Below are positions 52,030-60,817 of a stretch of DNA of 64,000 nucleotides, piece after piece. Below the pieces are notes generated by a model. It saw only the letters and a program-made list of their open reading frames with translations. It did not search any database and had not been told where the DNA came from. Position 1 is the first letter of the stretch. Every line of letters begins with the position of its first letter. Origin of the DNA: J029 sp964482495 (GTDB taxonomy: Bacteria; Planctomycetota; UBA1135); contig CAYZXS010000016.1 in assembly GCA_964482495.1 (NCBI GenBank), positions 1 to 64,000 on the forward strand. The letters are read 5' to 3'. The translations under genes were made by a program, and so were the position numbers.

Positions 52030-55000
52030 GCCAAGCGGTGGAAGAGAGGATGGTGCTCTTTCCATTCCGGAAGCCGGGAGCTGGAAAGGTAGCCCCCCAT
52101 TGTAGAGGCCAGGCGGGAGGCCTCCAAGGGGCTCAGCCCGGCCGCCGGCAGGGCCAGCCGGCATGACGCAAGTTCGGTCCCAGAAGCGAGTTCCGCTGCC
52201 AGCGGCGCGAGGGCGGCGAGGCCGAGGGGCAGGCGACGGAGCTCTTCGTCCAGTCGCAGCTCCCCCATCCCGAGCTCGAGGGCGTGGCCCAGCGGCTTCC
52301 CCAGGCTCGGAGAGTCCCGGAAATGCTCCGCCAGCTCGGCCAGGCTCTGGCGGCCCAGGGAGAGCCAGCTCAGGCCGCGGTCCTCGAGGGCGCCGCATTC
52401 CGGGGCCCAGCCGGTCCCGTGGCAGCTGGGGCAGGGAAGTCGGAGTTCCGGGTGCGGCCGATCCCCGCCGCCGCCGCGGCAGCGGGGGCAGCGCCGGGCC
52501 TGGCGGCCCTGACCGAGGTCGGCTTCGGTCCAGCCGCGGAGGCGGGCCTGCTCGGTGGCCAGGAAGTGGCGTCGGAGCGGACCGGCCAAGCCCAGGGCCT
52601 GGCGCAGGGAGGCGTCGGCAGGCGCCAGCGGCGGGTCGGCCCAGGCCTCGAGGTCGAACTCCAAGGAGCAGCCGCCGGGCGCCTCCGGCCAGAGGGCGGG
52701 CACCGGGTCCCCCGGCGCTTCGGCGGAGCCGGAGTAGCCTTCGGCGTCGGTCCAGCGGTGGTGGCCGCCACGGGAGAGCGCGGCCGCAAATTTGCGGGCG
52801 AGGGAGGGCGGAAGCCCGGCGAGCGGCTGGTCGTGGAGCAGGACGACGCCCTCGACCGGGAACAGACACCAGCCAGCGAGCCGGGCCAAGCGGCGCTCCA
52901 GCGGCCGCAACGCCGCCGGCCGGAGCCCGGCGGGCCGGCGCAGCAACGAGCTCCCTGCGAGCAGCCGGCGCGCCTGGCGGAAGGGGGCCGGCGCCGGGGC
53001 GTGCTCGCCCAGGTGTTCGAGCAGCTCCTGCAGCGGTCCCTCGAGCAGCGGCTCGGCCGCCTTGCCGGCCAGCAGGTGGATGCGCGGCGCGGGCGCCGCC
53101 AAGTCTCCGCGCCGGCAGCGGCGGCAGGCCCCGGCCTGGAATTCCCAGGCCTGCCCGTCCTCCCGGCGGGCCCGGACGCGACCGCTGGCGAGCAGGCGGG
53201 CGTGGTGCTCGAGTTCGCGCAGGCGGTGACCGCCGTCGTCCTCCTGGTGCGGGTCGAGGCGGTCGAGCAGGACCTCGTCGCCGGCCTGGACCTCGACGCC
53301 ACGCGTCAGGCTGAAGAGCTCGCCGTCGCGGAGCAGGCGCCGGAAACCCGCGGCCCGGAGCAGGGCGGCGTCCCCGCTCCCGGAGGGGCCGTGCTCCAGG
53401 GGCGCGGTGAAGCGCCACTCCCCCGCCGGGAGGGCGCCTTCGCCGCCGCCGATGCAGGCGGCCAGCTCGGGCCAGGGGCCGGGGCCGCCGCAGTGCTGGC
53501 AGGCCGGCGCGCCGCCGTTGCGCATGGCTTGTTCCAGGCGCCCGCGCAAGCCGAGCAGGTCGACCAGGCACGCGGTCGCTGGAGCCGGCACGGGCCATGC
53601 GGTGGGCGGCAGCGCTCCGGAGCTCTCCTCTTCCAGGCAGACGGCGTCGGCCAGCAGCGGCGAGCGCGTGGCCAGCTCGCGGCGGAGCTCCGACTCCAGC
53701 TGGCGCCGTCCCGGGCGCGCCAGGGTCTCGGCCAGGGAGCCCGACCGTGCCGGGGGCGGCGCCGCGGCGGCGGGCGGCGGCGCCAAGTCCGGCCGCTGCC
53801 CGCCCAGCCAGCGGCCGGTCGGGGTGTCGGCGGCGAGCAGGCCGGCGGCGTCGCCGGCGTAGAGCAGCTGGCCGCCGTCGGGGCCGGCGCCGGGACCGAT
53901 CTCGACCAGGTGGTCGGCGCTGCGGAGCAGGATCTCGTGGTGCTCGACCACCCAGAAGCCGTGGCCCTGCTCGGTCAGCTCGCGCAGCACCTCGACCACC
54001 CGCCGCGCCTCGCCCGCGGGCAGGCCGAGGCAGGGCTCGTCGAGCAGGAACAGCTTCGGCCGGTCGCGCCGCGCCGCCGCCAGCTCGCGGGCCAGCGCCA
54101 CCCGGCTGCGCTCGCCCAGGGACAAGTGCCGGCCGCGCTCGCCGAGCCGGCGTTCCCCCAGCCCGAGCCGGTCGAGCAGGGACAGAAGGCGGCGCAGCTT
54201 CGAACCCGCGGGCAGGCGGCGTTCGAGCGCGTGGAGCGGCGTGCTCAGCCAGTGGCGCAGGCTGCGGCCGCGCAGCCGCAGCTCCAGCAGGTCCTCGCGC
54301 AGGCCGAGGCCGTCGCAGCCGGAGCAAGGCATGTGGTCCTCGTCCTGGCCGTGGCCCCGGCAGCGGCGGCAGGCGCCTTGCCCCGGCCGGGCGACCAGGT
54401 CGGCGGCTCGGAGGCCGCGGATGCGCCCTTCCTCGCCGTCGGCGAAGGCGCGCCGGACCTCGCCCCAGGCCCCGGACAAGGTGGCGACGGTGGACATCGC
54501 CGCGGAGCCGAGCGCCCGCTCCAGCAGCACCGCGGGGCCGCCCTCGGGCAGGGAGCCTTCGAAGCCCTCCCCGGCGCGCAGCCGGGGCACCAGCTCCTCC
54601 TCCAGCAGGGTGCTCTTGCCGCTGCCGCTGACGCCGCAGACCCCCGCCAGGACCCCGAGCGGCAGCTCGAGGCGGTCGATGCCGAGGTACCGGGTCCGAA
54701 GTCCCGAGAAGCGCAGCCAGCCGGTGGCGGCCTGGCGCCGCGGCGGCGGCAGCTGCTCTTCATAAGCGGGCAGCTGCGCCCGGGGGCCTTGGGCGACCAC
54801 CTCCCCGCCCTGCGGGCCGCCGCCCGGACCGAGCAGCACCCAGGCGTCGGCGCCCTCGAGGAATTCGCGGGAGGGATCGGCGGTGAGCACCGTGTTCCCT
54901 TGCTCGACCAGCTCGCGCAGCAGCGACACCAGCCAAGCGCGCTCGCGGCCGTGCAAGCCCATGCCGGGCTCGTCGAAGAGCAGCAGCTGGTCGCGCCGGA

Positions 55001-55997
55001 CCAGGCTCGAGAGCGCCGCCAGCTCGAGGCGCCGGGACTCGCCGAGCGACAGCGTGCCGAGCTCCCGGCTGCCGTGCAGGTGGCCGAGGCCGGTCCGTTC
55101 CAGGAATTGCAGCCGCCGCTCCAGCTCCCGGGGTAGCGGCGCGGGGCGGCTCAGCCAGTCGCTGAAGGGGTCGCGGCGCCACTCGCTCCAGCTGCGGCCC
55201 TCCAGGATTCGCTCGTCCGCCTGGTCCAGGCCGGCGAGCTCGTCGACGCTGCGCCGCTGCGTGCGGGCGCCGCAGTCGGGGCAGACCTCGGGCGGGTCCT
55301 GCTCCCCGCTCTGCGTGCCGGCCTCCCAACGCAGAGCGGCGCCGCGACGGCGGGCGGCGGTCAGGGCTTCGCGCAGCCGCGGGCCCCGGTCCTCTTGCCA
55401 GCGGAAGCGGTCCAGCAGCAACCAAGCGCCCGCGGGCAGCAGCTCCGGAGCCTCCTCCAGCCGCGCCATGCCCTCGGGCAGGCGCACCCGGGTCCAGCCC
55501 GCGAGCAGCAGCTCCTCGGCGGCGGCGCCGCCGGCGGCCGAGTAGACGTGGACCGGGTCGCCGACGGCGAAGCCGCCGGCCCGCTCGAGCAGCGCTCCGA
55601 CTCCGGGCGGCCGCCACTCGGCGCCGCAATTGCCGCAGCGGCGCCCACCGGCCTCTTCGAAGGTCCGCGCCAGCGGCCGCCACAGGTCGAGGGCGCCGCC
55701 GATGGCGGTCCGGCGCCGTCCGCGCGGCACCTCCCCCGCCCAAGCCACCGCGGGCTGCAGGCCGCTGACCTCGTCGGCCAGCCGCTCTAGCCAGCTCTCG
55801 TCGCCGCCCGGCAGCGCCGCCGGGTCGCGCAGCACCCGGAAGCGCCGCCGCGCCACCGGCTCGAGCACCCCGAACAGGACCGCGCTCTTGCCGGCGCCGC
55901 TGGGGCCGTGCAGGGCAGTCCAGCGGCCGCGGGGCAGGTCCAGGTCAATGCCGCGCAGGTTGCCGGCGCGCAGCCCGCGCAGGCGCAGCGAACTCAC
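52026..55997 (-). CDS. Double UvrA-like ABC ATPase with a degenerate second unit
   Basis: This 1323-aa protein starts at a GTG overlapping the previous stop. Unit one is a complete but divergent UvrA: Walker A GPSGAGKS (31-38), zinc Cys pairs CGNCG and CPDCG around a UvrB-binding-like insert, and signature LSLGESRR with DEP (about 317). A second Walker A GVSGSGKS (about 456), CRRCRGHG...CSGCDG and signature LSLGERSR (about 627) with LFLLDEP follow. From about residue 780 a second UvrA-like copy begins (CQHCGG, CRRCRR, CPRCRG...CPSCHGTGW). Its Walker A is gone, DEP is HDQP, and the last signature is LPLGLAALAPLAAEL. It is coupled to an XPB helicase. Confidence 0.85.
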   Translation of the reverse strand: MSSLRLRGLRAGNLRGIDLDLPRGRWTALHGPSGAGKSAVLFGVLEPVARRRFRVLRDPAALPGGDESWLERLADEVSGLQPAVAWAGEVPRGRRRTAIGGALDLWRPLARTFEEAGGRRCGNCGAEWRPPGVGALLERAGGFAVGDPVHVYSAAGGAAAEELLLAGWTRVRLPEGMARLEEAPELLPAGAWLLLDRFRWQEDRGPRLREALTAARRRGAALRWEAGTQSGEQDPPEVCPDCGARTQRRSVDELAGLDQADERILEGRSWSEWRRDPFSDWLSRPAPLPRELERRLQFLERTGLGHLHGSRELGTLSLGESRRLELAALSSLVRRDQLLLFDEPGMGLHGRERAWLVSLLRELVEQGNTVLTADPSREFLEGADAWVLLGPGGGPQGGEVVAQGPRAQLPAYEEQLPPPRRQAATGWLRFSGLRTRYLGIDRLELPLGVLAGVCGVSGSGKSTLLEEELVPRLRAGEGFEGSLPEGGPAVLLERALGSAAMSTVATLSGAWGEVRRAFADGEEGRIRGLRAADLVARPGQGACRRCRGHGQDEDHMPCSGCDGLGLREDLLELRLRGRSLRHWLSTPLHALERRLPAGSKLRRLLSLLDRLGLGERRLGERGRHLSLGERSRVALARELAAARRDRPKLFLLDEPCLGLPAGEARRVVEVLRELTEQGHGFWVVEHHEILLRSADHLVEIGPGAGPDGGQLLYAGDAAGLLAADTPTGRWLGGQRPDLAPPPAAAAPPPARSGSLAETLARPGRRQLESELRRELATRSPLLADAVCLEEESSGALPPTAWPVPAPATACLVDLLGLRGRLEQAMRNGGAPACQHCGGPGPWPELAACIGGGEGALPAGEWRFTAPLEHGPSGSGDAALLRAAGFRRLLRDGELFSLTRGVEVQAGDEVLLDRLDPHQEDDGGHRLRELEHHARLLASGRVRARREDGQAWEFQAGACRRCRRGDLAAPAPRIHLLAGKAAEPLLEGPLQELLEHLGEHAPAPAPFRQARRLLAGSSLLRRPAGLRPAALRPLERRLARLAGWCLFPVEGVVLLHDQPLAGLPPSLARKFAAALSRGGHHRWTDAEGYSGSAEAPGDPVPALWPEAPGGCSLEFDLEAWADPPLAPADASLRQALGLAGPLRRHFLATEQARLRGWTEADLGQGRQARRCPRCRGGGGDRPHPELRLPCPSCHGTGWAPECGALEDRGLSWLSLGRQSLAELAEHFRDSPSLGKPLGHALELGMGELRLDEELRRLPLGLAALAPLAAELASGTELASCRLALPAAGLSPLEASRLASTMGGYLSSSRLPEWKEHHPLFHRLA

Positions 55998-56830
55998 GCC
56001 GGCGGCTCCTCGCGGTCGCCGAGCGGCGGGTAACCCGGGCCGCGGCCCTCGAGCAGCAGCGCCCGCATCGGCTCGACCAGCGCCGCCGGCCCCGCCAGCA
56101 GGCTGCGGCCGTGCAGCCAGTCGCCGCCGGGCTCGATGGTGTCGACGACGCCGCCCGCTTCGCGCACCAGCAGGGCGCCGCCGGCGACGTCCCAGGGGCT
56201 GAGGTGCAGCTCCCAGAAGGCGTCGAGCCGCCCGGCGGCGACGTAGGCCAGGTCCGAGGCGGCGCTGCCCATGCGCCGCACCCCGCGCTGGTGCAGGAAC
56301 AGGCGGTTGAAATTCTCGAGGTTGTTGTCGGCCAGCAGGTGGCGCCGGTACGGGAAGCCGGTTGCCAGTACGGACTGGTCCAGGGAACCGGCAGTGCTGA
56401 CCCGGATGGGGTCGCCGTTGAGCCAGGCGCCGTGGCCGCGGGCGGCGGTGAAGCACTCGCCGAGCAGCGGCAGGTGGACCACCGCCAGCTCCGGCTCGCC
56501 GTCGCGGTAGGCGCCCATCGACACCGCGAACATCGGCAGCTGGTGGACGAAGTTGACCGTCCCGTCGAGCGGGTCGACGTACCAGGTGCGGCCGCCCTCG
56601 GCCCGGGCGCCGCCCTCCTCGGCGACGATGGCGTCGTTCGGGAAGGCCCGCTGCAGCCCGTCGACCAGCAGCTCCTCGCTGGCGACGTCGGCCACCGTCA
56701 CCAGGTCGCGGGCGGCGCTCTTGCTGGCGACGTCGCCGGCGGCGAGCTTGCCGCGCATCTCGAGCAGCAGGGCGCCGGCGCGGCGGGCCAGCCGGGCGGC
56801 CTGTTCCAGGTCCTCTAGGAGGGTGTCCAT
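55994..56830 (-). CDS. Inositol-monophosphatase family phosphatase
   Basis: This 278-aa magnesium-dependent phosphatase of the IMPase/SuhB/FIG superfamily carries DPLDGTVNFVHQLP with the metal-binding Asp residues, VAEEGGARAEGG upstream and the second metal motif LSPWDVAGGALLVREAGG. Substrates range from inositol phosphates to PAP and histidinol phosphate; context does not decide. Its start overlaps the dacB stop by 16 nt; its stop overlaps the UvrA-like GTG. Confidence 0.9.
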   Translation of the reverse strand: MDTLLEDLEQAARLARRAGALLLEMRGKLAAGDVASKSAARDLVTVADVASEELLVDGLQRAFPNDAIVAEEGGARAEGGRTWYVDPLDGTVNFVHQLPMFAVSMGAYRDGEPELAVVHLPLLGECFTAARGHGAWLNGDPIRVSTAGSLDQSVLATGFPYRRHLLADNNLENFNRLFLHQRGVRRMGSAASDLAYVAAGRLDAFWELHLSPWDVAGGALLVREAGGVVDTIEPGGDWLHGRSLLAGPAALVEPMRALLLEGRGPGYPPLGDREEPPA

Positions 56831-58215
56831 GCTCGCAGGGTCTCGCGCAGGATGCGCTCCTGGACCTCCCGGAAGCGCTTGCCGTTGGTGCGCCGGGTGC
56901 CGTCGCGCTCGTAGTTGATCACGATCGAGAACACCAGCACCTCCCCGCCGGCCTGCAGGTAGCCGCTGAGGCTGCTGGAGCCGTTGATCCAGCCGGTCTT
57001 GGCGCGGACGCGGCGCGGCTGGAAGACCGGGTCGGTGAACAGCCGCGCCAGCCGGCCCTCCTCGCCGCCGATCACCAGTGAGTCGAAGTAGAGCTCGCGG
57101 TGCTCGTGGCCGGCCATGGCCCGCAGGGTCTGGCACAGCAGCCGCGGCGGCGCGGCGTTCGCGGGCGGCTCGCCGCCGCGGGCGTAGCCGCTGCCGTCGC
57201 TGAGCCTCAGACCGGCCGTGTTCACGCCGAGTTCCTCCAGCGCCGCGGTGACGGCCCGGGCGCCGGCGTCGGCGCTGCCTTGTCCCAGCCGCTCCTGGCC
57301 GAGGGTCCGCAGCAGCGTCTCGGCGACGAAGTTGTCGCTCTCCTTGTTGGCCAGCAGCACGGCGTCGCGCAGGGTCCAGGCGGAGGGGTGGCGGAGCAGC
57401 GGCGGGCCTTCGGGGGCGGGCTCGCCGTCCTCGACCAGCCGCGCCGGGCCGACCGGGAGGCCGCGCGCCGCGAGTCCCTGGCGCAGCCACTCACCGAAGA
57501 CCCGCACCGGCTCGCGCATCGCCAGCCGCCCGGTGGCCGGCTTGGCCAGGTCGCCGGAGAGGCGCAGCGAGAGGTCGCCGGTCCAGACCGCCGAGAAGGC
57601 CCGGCCAGCCCGCGGCCGGCGAGCCAGGTCGACGCCGGCGCCGAGCGGCGGGTCCAGGCGCAACGAGGCGTCCCGGCCGATCTTGAGCTCGAGCACGTTG
57701 CCGGCCACCGCGAGCGCCGAGACCGGCGCCGAGTAGTCGTAGCTGAGCTGGTCCCGAGGCCACAGCGGGTGGAAGCGCTCGCGGTCGTAGGCGCGGTCGT
57801 CGAGCACCAGGCCGGCGACCCCGCCCCGCTCCTCGAGGGCGGCGGCGACCGCGTCGAGCAGCGCCGCGGCATGGTCGCCCGCGGGCGTGGCCCGGATCGA
57901 GGGATCGCCGCCGCCGCGGATCCAGAGCTGGTCCCCCTCGAGCCGCAGCTCGGTGTGCCAGCGGTAGTCCGGACCCAGCTCGGCGATCGCGGCGGCGGTG
58001 GTCAGGAGCTTGACGTTCGAGGCCAGCACCATCGGCTCGCCGCCGCGGAAGTCGTAGACGCTGCGGCCGTCCAGGTCCTGAACGGTGACCCCGAGCTCGA
58101 CCCCAGGCTCCGCGTGCACCGACCGGACGTAGGCGTCCTGGGCCGCCCCAGCGGGCGCCAGCGCAGCCAGCGCCAGCAGGGCCGGCCGAGCCCATCGGGC
58201 AGCGGCTGCCCTCAA
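56815..58215 (-). CDS. dacB: D-Ala-D-Ala carboxypeptidase/endopeptidase (PBP4-type)
   Basis: DacB trims peptidoglycan cross-links in the periplasm. The 466-aa protein starts at a TTG overlapping the upstream stop (TTGA) and has a signal peptide (ALLALAALAPAGAAQD). It carries all three active-site motifs: SNVK in LASNVKLLTTAA, the SxG of LSDGSGYARGG, and KTG in RAKTGWINGSSSLSGY. The presence of a PBP indicates a peptidoglycan wall in this organism. Confidence 0.93.
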   Translation of the reverse strand: MRAAAARWARPALLALAALAPAGAAQDAYVRSVHAEPGVELGVTVQDLDGRSVYDFRGGEPMVLASNVKLLTTAAAIAELGPDYRWHTELRLEGDQLWIRGGGDPSIRATPAGDHAAALLDAVAAALEERGGVAGLVLDDRAYDRERFHPLWPRDQLSYDYSAPVSALAVAGNVLELKIGRDASLRLDPPLGAGVDLARRPRAGRAFSAVWTGDLSLRLSGDLAKPATGRLAMREPVRVFGEWLRQGLAARGLPVGPARLVEDGEPAPEGPPLLRHPSAWTLRDAVLLANKESDNFVAETLLRTLGQERLGQGSADAGARAVTAALEELGVNTAGLRLSDGSGYARGGEPPANAAPPRLLCQTLRAMAGHEHRELYFDSLVIGGEEGRLARLFTDPVFQPRRVRAKTGWINGSSSLSGYLQAGGEVLVFSIVINYERDGTRRTNGKRFREVQERILRETLRAWTPS

Positions 58216-59846
58216 GGGCGCTGCCCCTCGTAGGCCACGGCGTGGGCGACGGCGAGGAAGACCTGCGCGATCCCGGCGGTCTTCTTGCCCTCGAAGCTCT
58301 CGGGGGTGTCGCTGGGCTTGTGGTAGGTCTCGTTGTCGTTGATGTCGCCCTCGAAGAAGAACAGCGCCGGCACGTCCTTCTGGTGGAAGCTGTACTGGTC
58401 GCTGCGGGCGTACATGTCCTTGCCCGACTTCAGGTCCATCTTCAGGCGGCTGCGGATGCCCTTGTGGACCTTCTTGACCAGCTTCTCCCAGCCCGGCCGG
58501 TCCCAGACGCCGCCGAGGTTGAACTCCTTCGGGCTGGTGCGGCCGATCTGGTCCATGTTGAGCATGACCACGGTCTGCTCGTGCGGGTAGAGCGGCTCGC
58601 GGCAGTAGGCCTGGGAGCCGTAGAGGCCGATCTCCTCGCCGCTGAACCAGAGGAACAGGAGGTCCTCCTTCGGCGTCGTGCTGGCCATGGCCTCCGCCAC
58701 CTCGAGCAGCGCCGCGCTGCCGCTGGCGTTGTCGTCGGCGCCGGGGTGCTCGGCGACGGTGCCGAAGCGCATCACCTCGGCGCCGAGGAAGTTCGAGCCG
58801 ACGTGGTCCAGGTGGGCGCCGAGCACGACCACCTCGCCGTCCTGCTCGCTGCCCTTCAGCCGGGCGGCGAGGTTGTAGTAGCGGACCTCGCGCGCGTGCC
58901 ACTCGACCCCGATCTCGACGTGGCGGCCCTCCTCGACCGGCTCCAGCAGCTTGGGCTTCTTGCGCTTCTCCAGCTCCTCGCGGTAGGCGGCCAGGTCGGC
59001 GCCGAAGATCTCCTCGGCGACCTGCCGGGACACCGACACCACCGGGATGTCGGCCATGGTGAGGCTCCGCAGCCTGTCCAGGCTCATGCCGCGGCCGATC
59101 GGGTTCGGCACCACCGCCGGCAGCGGACGGTCGCTGCGCGGGTCGTCGGCCGGGTCCTGCACCACCACCAGGGCGACGCCGCCGGCGTCGGACACGGCGC
59201 GGGCCTTGTTGCGGATCCGCGAGTGCTCGGTCGCCTCCAGGCCGTCGAAGCGCTTGGTCCTGGCGTTGTCGGCGAAGGGCTCGCGGGTGAAGGCGAAGAC
59301 GACCTTGCCGCGCACCTTCTTGGCCGGCAGGTCGGCCCAGCGCTCGTCCTTGGCGCTGATGGCGAAGCCGGCGAAGACCGGCTCGCCGGAGACCTGGCCC
59401 TCGGTCGAGCCGAGCAGCGGCACGAAGTCGGCGTCCGGCTTCCAGGCCTGGCCTTCGTTGGGTCCGGTGCTCATGGCGAAGCTGCACTTGTCGGCGACCA
59501 CGCTCTCCATCGGGTAGCTCAGCCGCCAGCTGCCGTCGTCGCCGGCGGGCTCGAGGCCGAGCCGCTCCAGCTCCAGCTCGACGTACTCGGCGGCGCGGTC
59601 GAAGCCGGCGGTGCCGGTGCCGCGGCCGAAGCAGTCGGGGGAGGCGAAGAAGCCGACGTGCTCTTCGATCTCCTCGATGGTGATCGTGTCGAGCATCTCC
59701 GCGAGGCTGCGCGGGCCGGGCGCGGCGGCGGTCCCGGCCTCCGGGTCCTGGGCCGGCAGCGGGCCTCCAGTCATCAGGCCGAGGGCCAAGGCGAGCAGGC
59801 CGGCCGCTCGCGGCGGTCCGGAGGACGGGGTGGGCAGCGGTCTCAT
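58212..59846 (-). CDS. Secreted M28-family zinc aminopeptidase
   Basis: This 544-aa protein has a signal peptide ending PLPAQD. An N-terminal cap and a protease-associated (PA) insert (about residues 140-280) precede the catalytic domain. Two-zinc ligands appear in VLGAHLDHVG, PGADDNASGSAA, LWFSGEEIGLYGSQAY and MLNMDQIGR, so the site is complete. M28 enzymes remove N-terminal residues from peptides outside the cytoplasm. It is ATGA-coupled to galE and TTGA-coupled to dacB. Confidence 0.92.
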   Translation of the reverse strand: MRPLPTPSSGPPRAAGLLALALGLMTGGPLPAQDPEAGTAAAPGPRSLAEMLDTITIEEIEEHVGFFASPDCFGRGTGTAGFDRAAEYVELELERLGLEPAGDDGSWRLSYPMESVVADKCSFAMSTGPNEGQAWKPDADFVPLLGSTEGQVSGEPVFAGFAISAKDERWADLPAKKVRGKVVFAFTREPFADNARTKRFDGLEATEHSRIRNKARAVSDAGGVALVVVQDPADDPRSDRPLPAVVPNPIGRGMSLDRLRSLTMADIPVVSVSRQVAEEIFGADLAAYREELEKRKKPKLLEPVEEGRHVEIGVEWHAREVRYYNLAARLKGSEQDGEVVVLGAHLDHVGSNFLGAEVMRFGTVAEHPGADDNASGSAALLEVAEAMASTTPKEDLLFLWFSGEEIGLYGSQAYCREPLYPHEQTVVMLNMDQIGRTSPKEFNLGGVWDRPGWEKLVKKVHKGIRSRLKMDLKSGKDMYARSDQYSFHQKDVPALFFFEGDINDNETYHKPSDTPESFEGKKTAGIAQVFLAVAHAVAYEGQRP

Positions 59847-60817
59847 GCGGAGTAGCCCTCCGGGCGGTCGCGGTGCCAGCGTGCGGCGCTGGCGATGATG
59901 GCGTCGACGTCGGTCCAGCGTGCCCTCCAGCCGAGCTCGGCGGCGGCCCGCGAGGGGTCGGCGACGAGGCGGGCGGGGTCACCGGCGCGGCGCGGGCCGA
60001 GCGCGTGCGGCACCGGCCTCCCGGTCGCCGCCTCGACCGCGGCCAGGACCTCCTTGACCGAGGCGCCGCGGCCGGTGCCGAGGTTCCAGGCGCCCGAGGA
60101 GCCGCCGGCGCCGAGCCGCTCCAGCGCCGCCAGGTGGGCCGAGGCCAGGTCGTCGACGTGGATGTAGTCGCGGATGCAGGTGCCGTCCGGTGTTTCCCAG
60201 TCGTCGCCGAAGACCGTCAGGGGCCCGGCCTGGCCGAGCGCCGCCTGGATCGCCAGCGGCAGCAGGTGGGTCTCGGGCCGGTGGTCCTCGCCGTGCTGGC
60301 CGTCCTCGTCGGCGCCGGCGGCGTTGAAGTAGCGCAGGGCGGCGTAGCTGCCCTGGCCGGCGGCGGCGCGGTCCTGCAGCAACCGCTCGGCCGCCAGCTT
60401 GGTGGCGCCGTAGGGGTTCACCGGCCGCTGCGGGTGGTCCTCGTCGAGCCGCTCGCGCTCGGGTTCGCCGTAGGTGGCGCAGGTCGAGCTGAAGACGAAG
60501 GGCACGCCTTCCAAGGCCTCGCACAAGTGGATCACCGGCACGAGGTTGGCGCGCCAGTAGCGCACCGGCTGCTGCACGCTCTCGCCGACGTAGGCGCGGG
60601 CGGCGAAGTGGATCAGGCCGTCGAAGCGGCGGCCGCGCAGCCAGCCGTGCAGGGCGTCACGGTCGAGCAGGTCGAGCTCCGCGGTCTCGCCGTCCCAGGC
60701 GCCGCGGTGGCCTTCGGACAGGTCGTCGATGACGCTGACCTCGTGGCCGGCGCGGCGCAGGCTGCGGGCGGTGGCGCTGCCGATGTAGCCGCAGCCGCCG
60801 GTGACCAGGATCTTCAT
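59843..60817 (-). CDS. galE: UDP-glucose 4-epimerase
   Basis: GalE interconverts UDP-glucose and UDP-galactose for envelope sugars. The 324-aa SDR protein has the NAD loop LVTGGCGYIGSATARSL, VIDDLSEGHRGAW, HFAARAYVGESVQQP, the catalytic FSSTCATYG and the YGATK Tyr/Lys pair, then RYFNAAGADEDGQHGEDH. The start overlaps the lipoprotein stop (ATGA). Confidence 0.95.
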   Translation of the reverse strand: MKILVTGGCGYIGSATARSLRRAGHEVSVIDDLSEGHRGAWDGETAELDLLDRDALHGWLRGRRFDGLIHFAARAYVGESVQQPVRYWRANLVPVIHLCEALEGVPFVFSSTCATYGEPERERLDEDHPQRPVNPYGATKLAAERLLQDRAAAGQGSYAALRYFNAAGADEDGQHGEDHRPETHLLPLAIQAALGQAGPLTVFGDDWETPDGTCIRDYIHVDDLASAHLAALERLGAGGSSGAWNLGTGRGASVKEVLAAVEAATGRPVPHALGPRRAGDPARLVADPSRAAAELGWRARWTDVDAIIASAARWHRDRPEGYSA

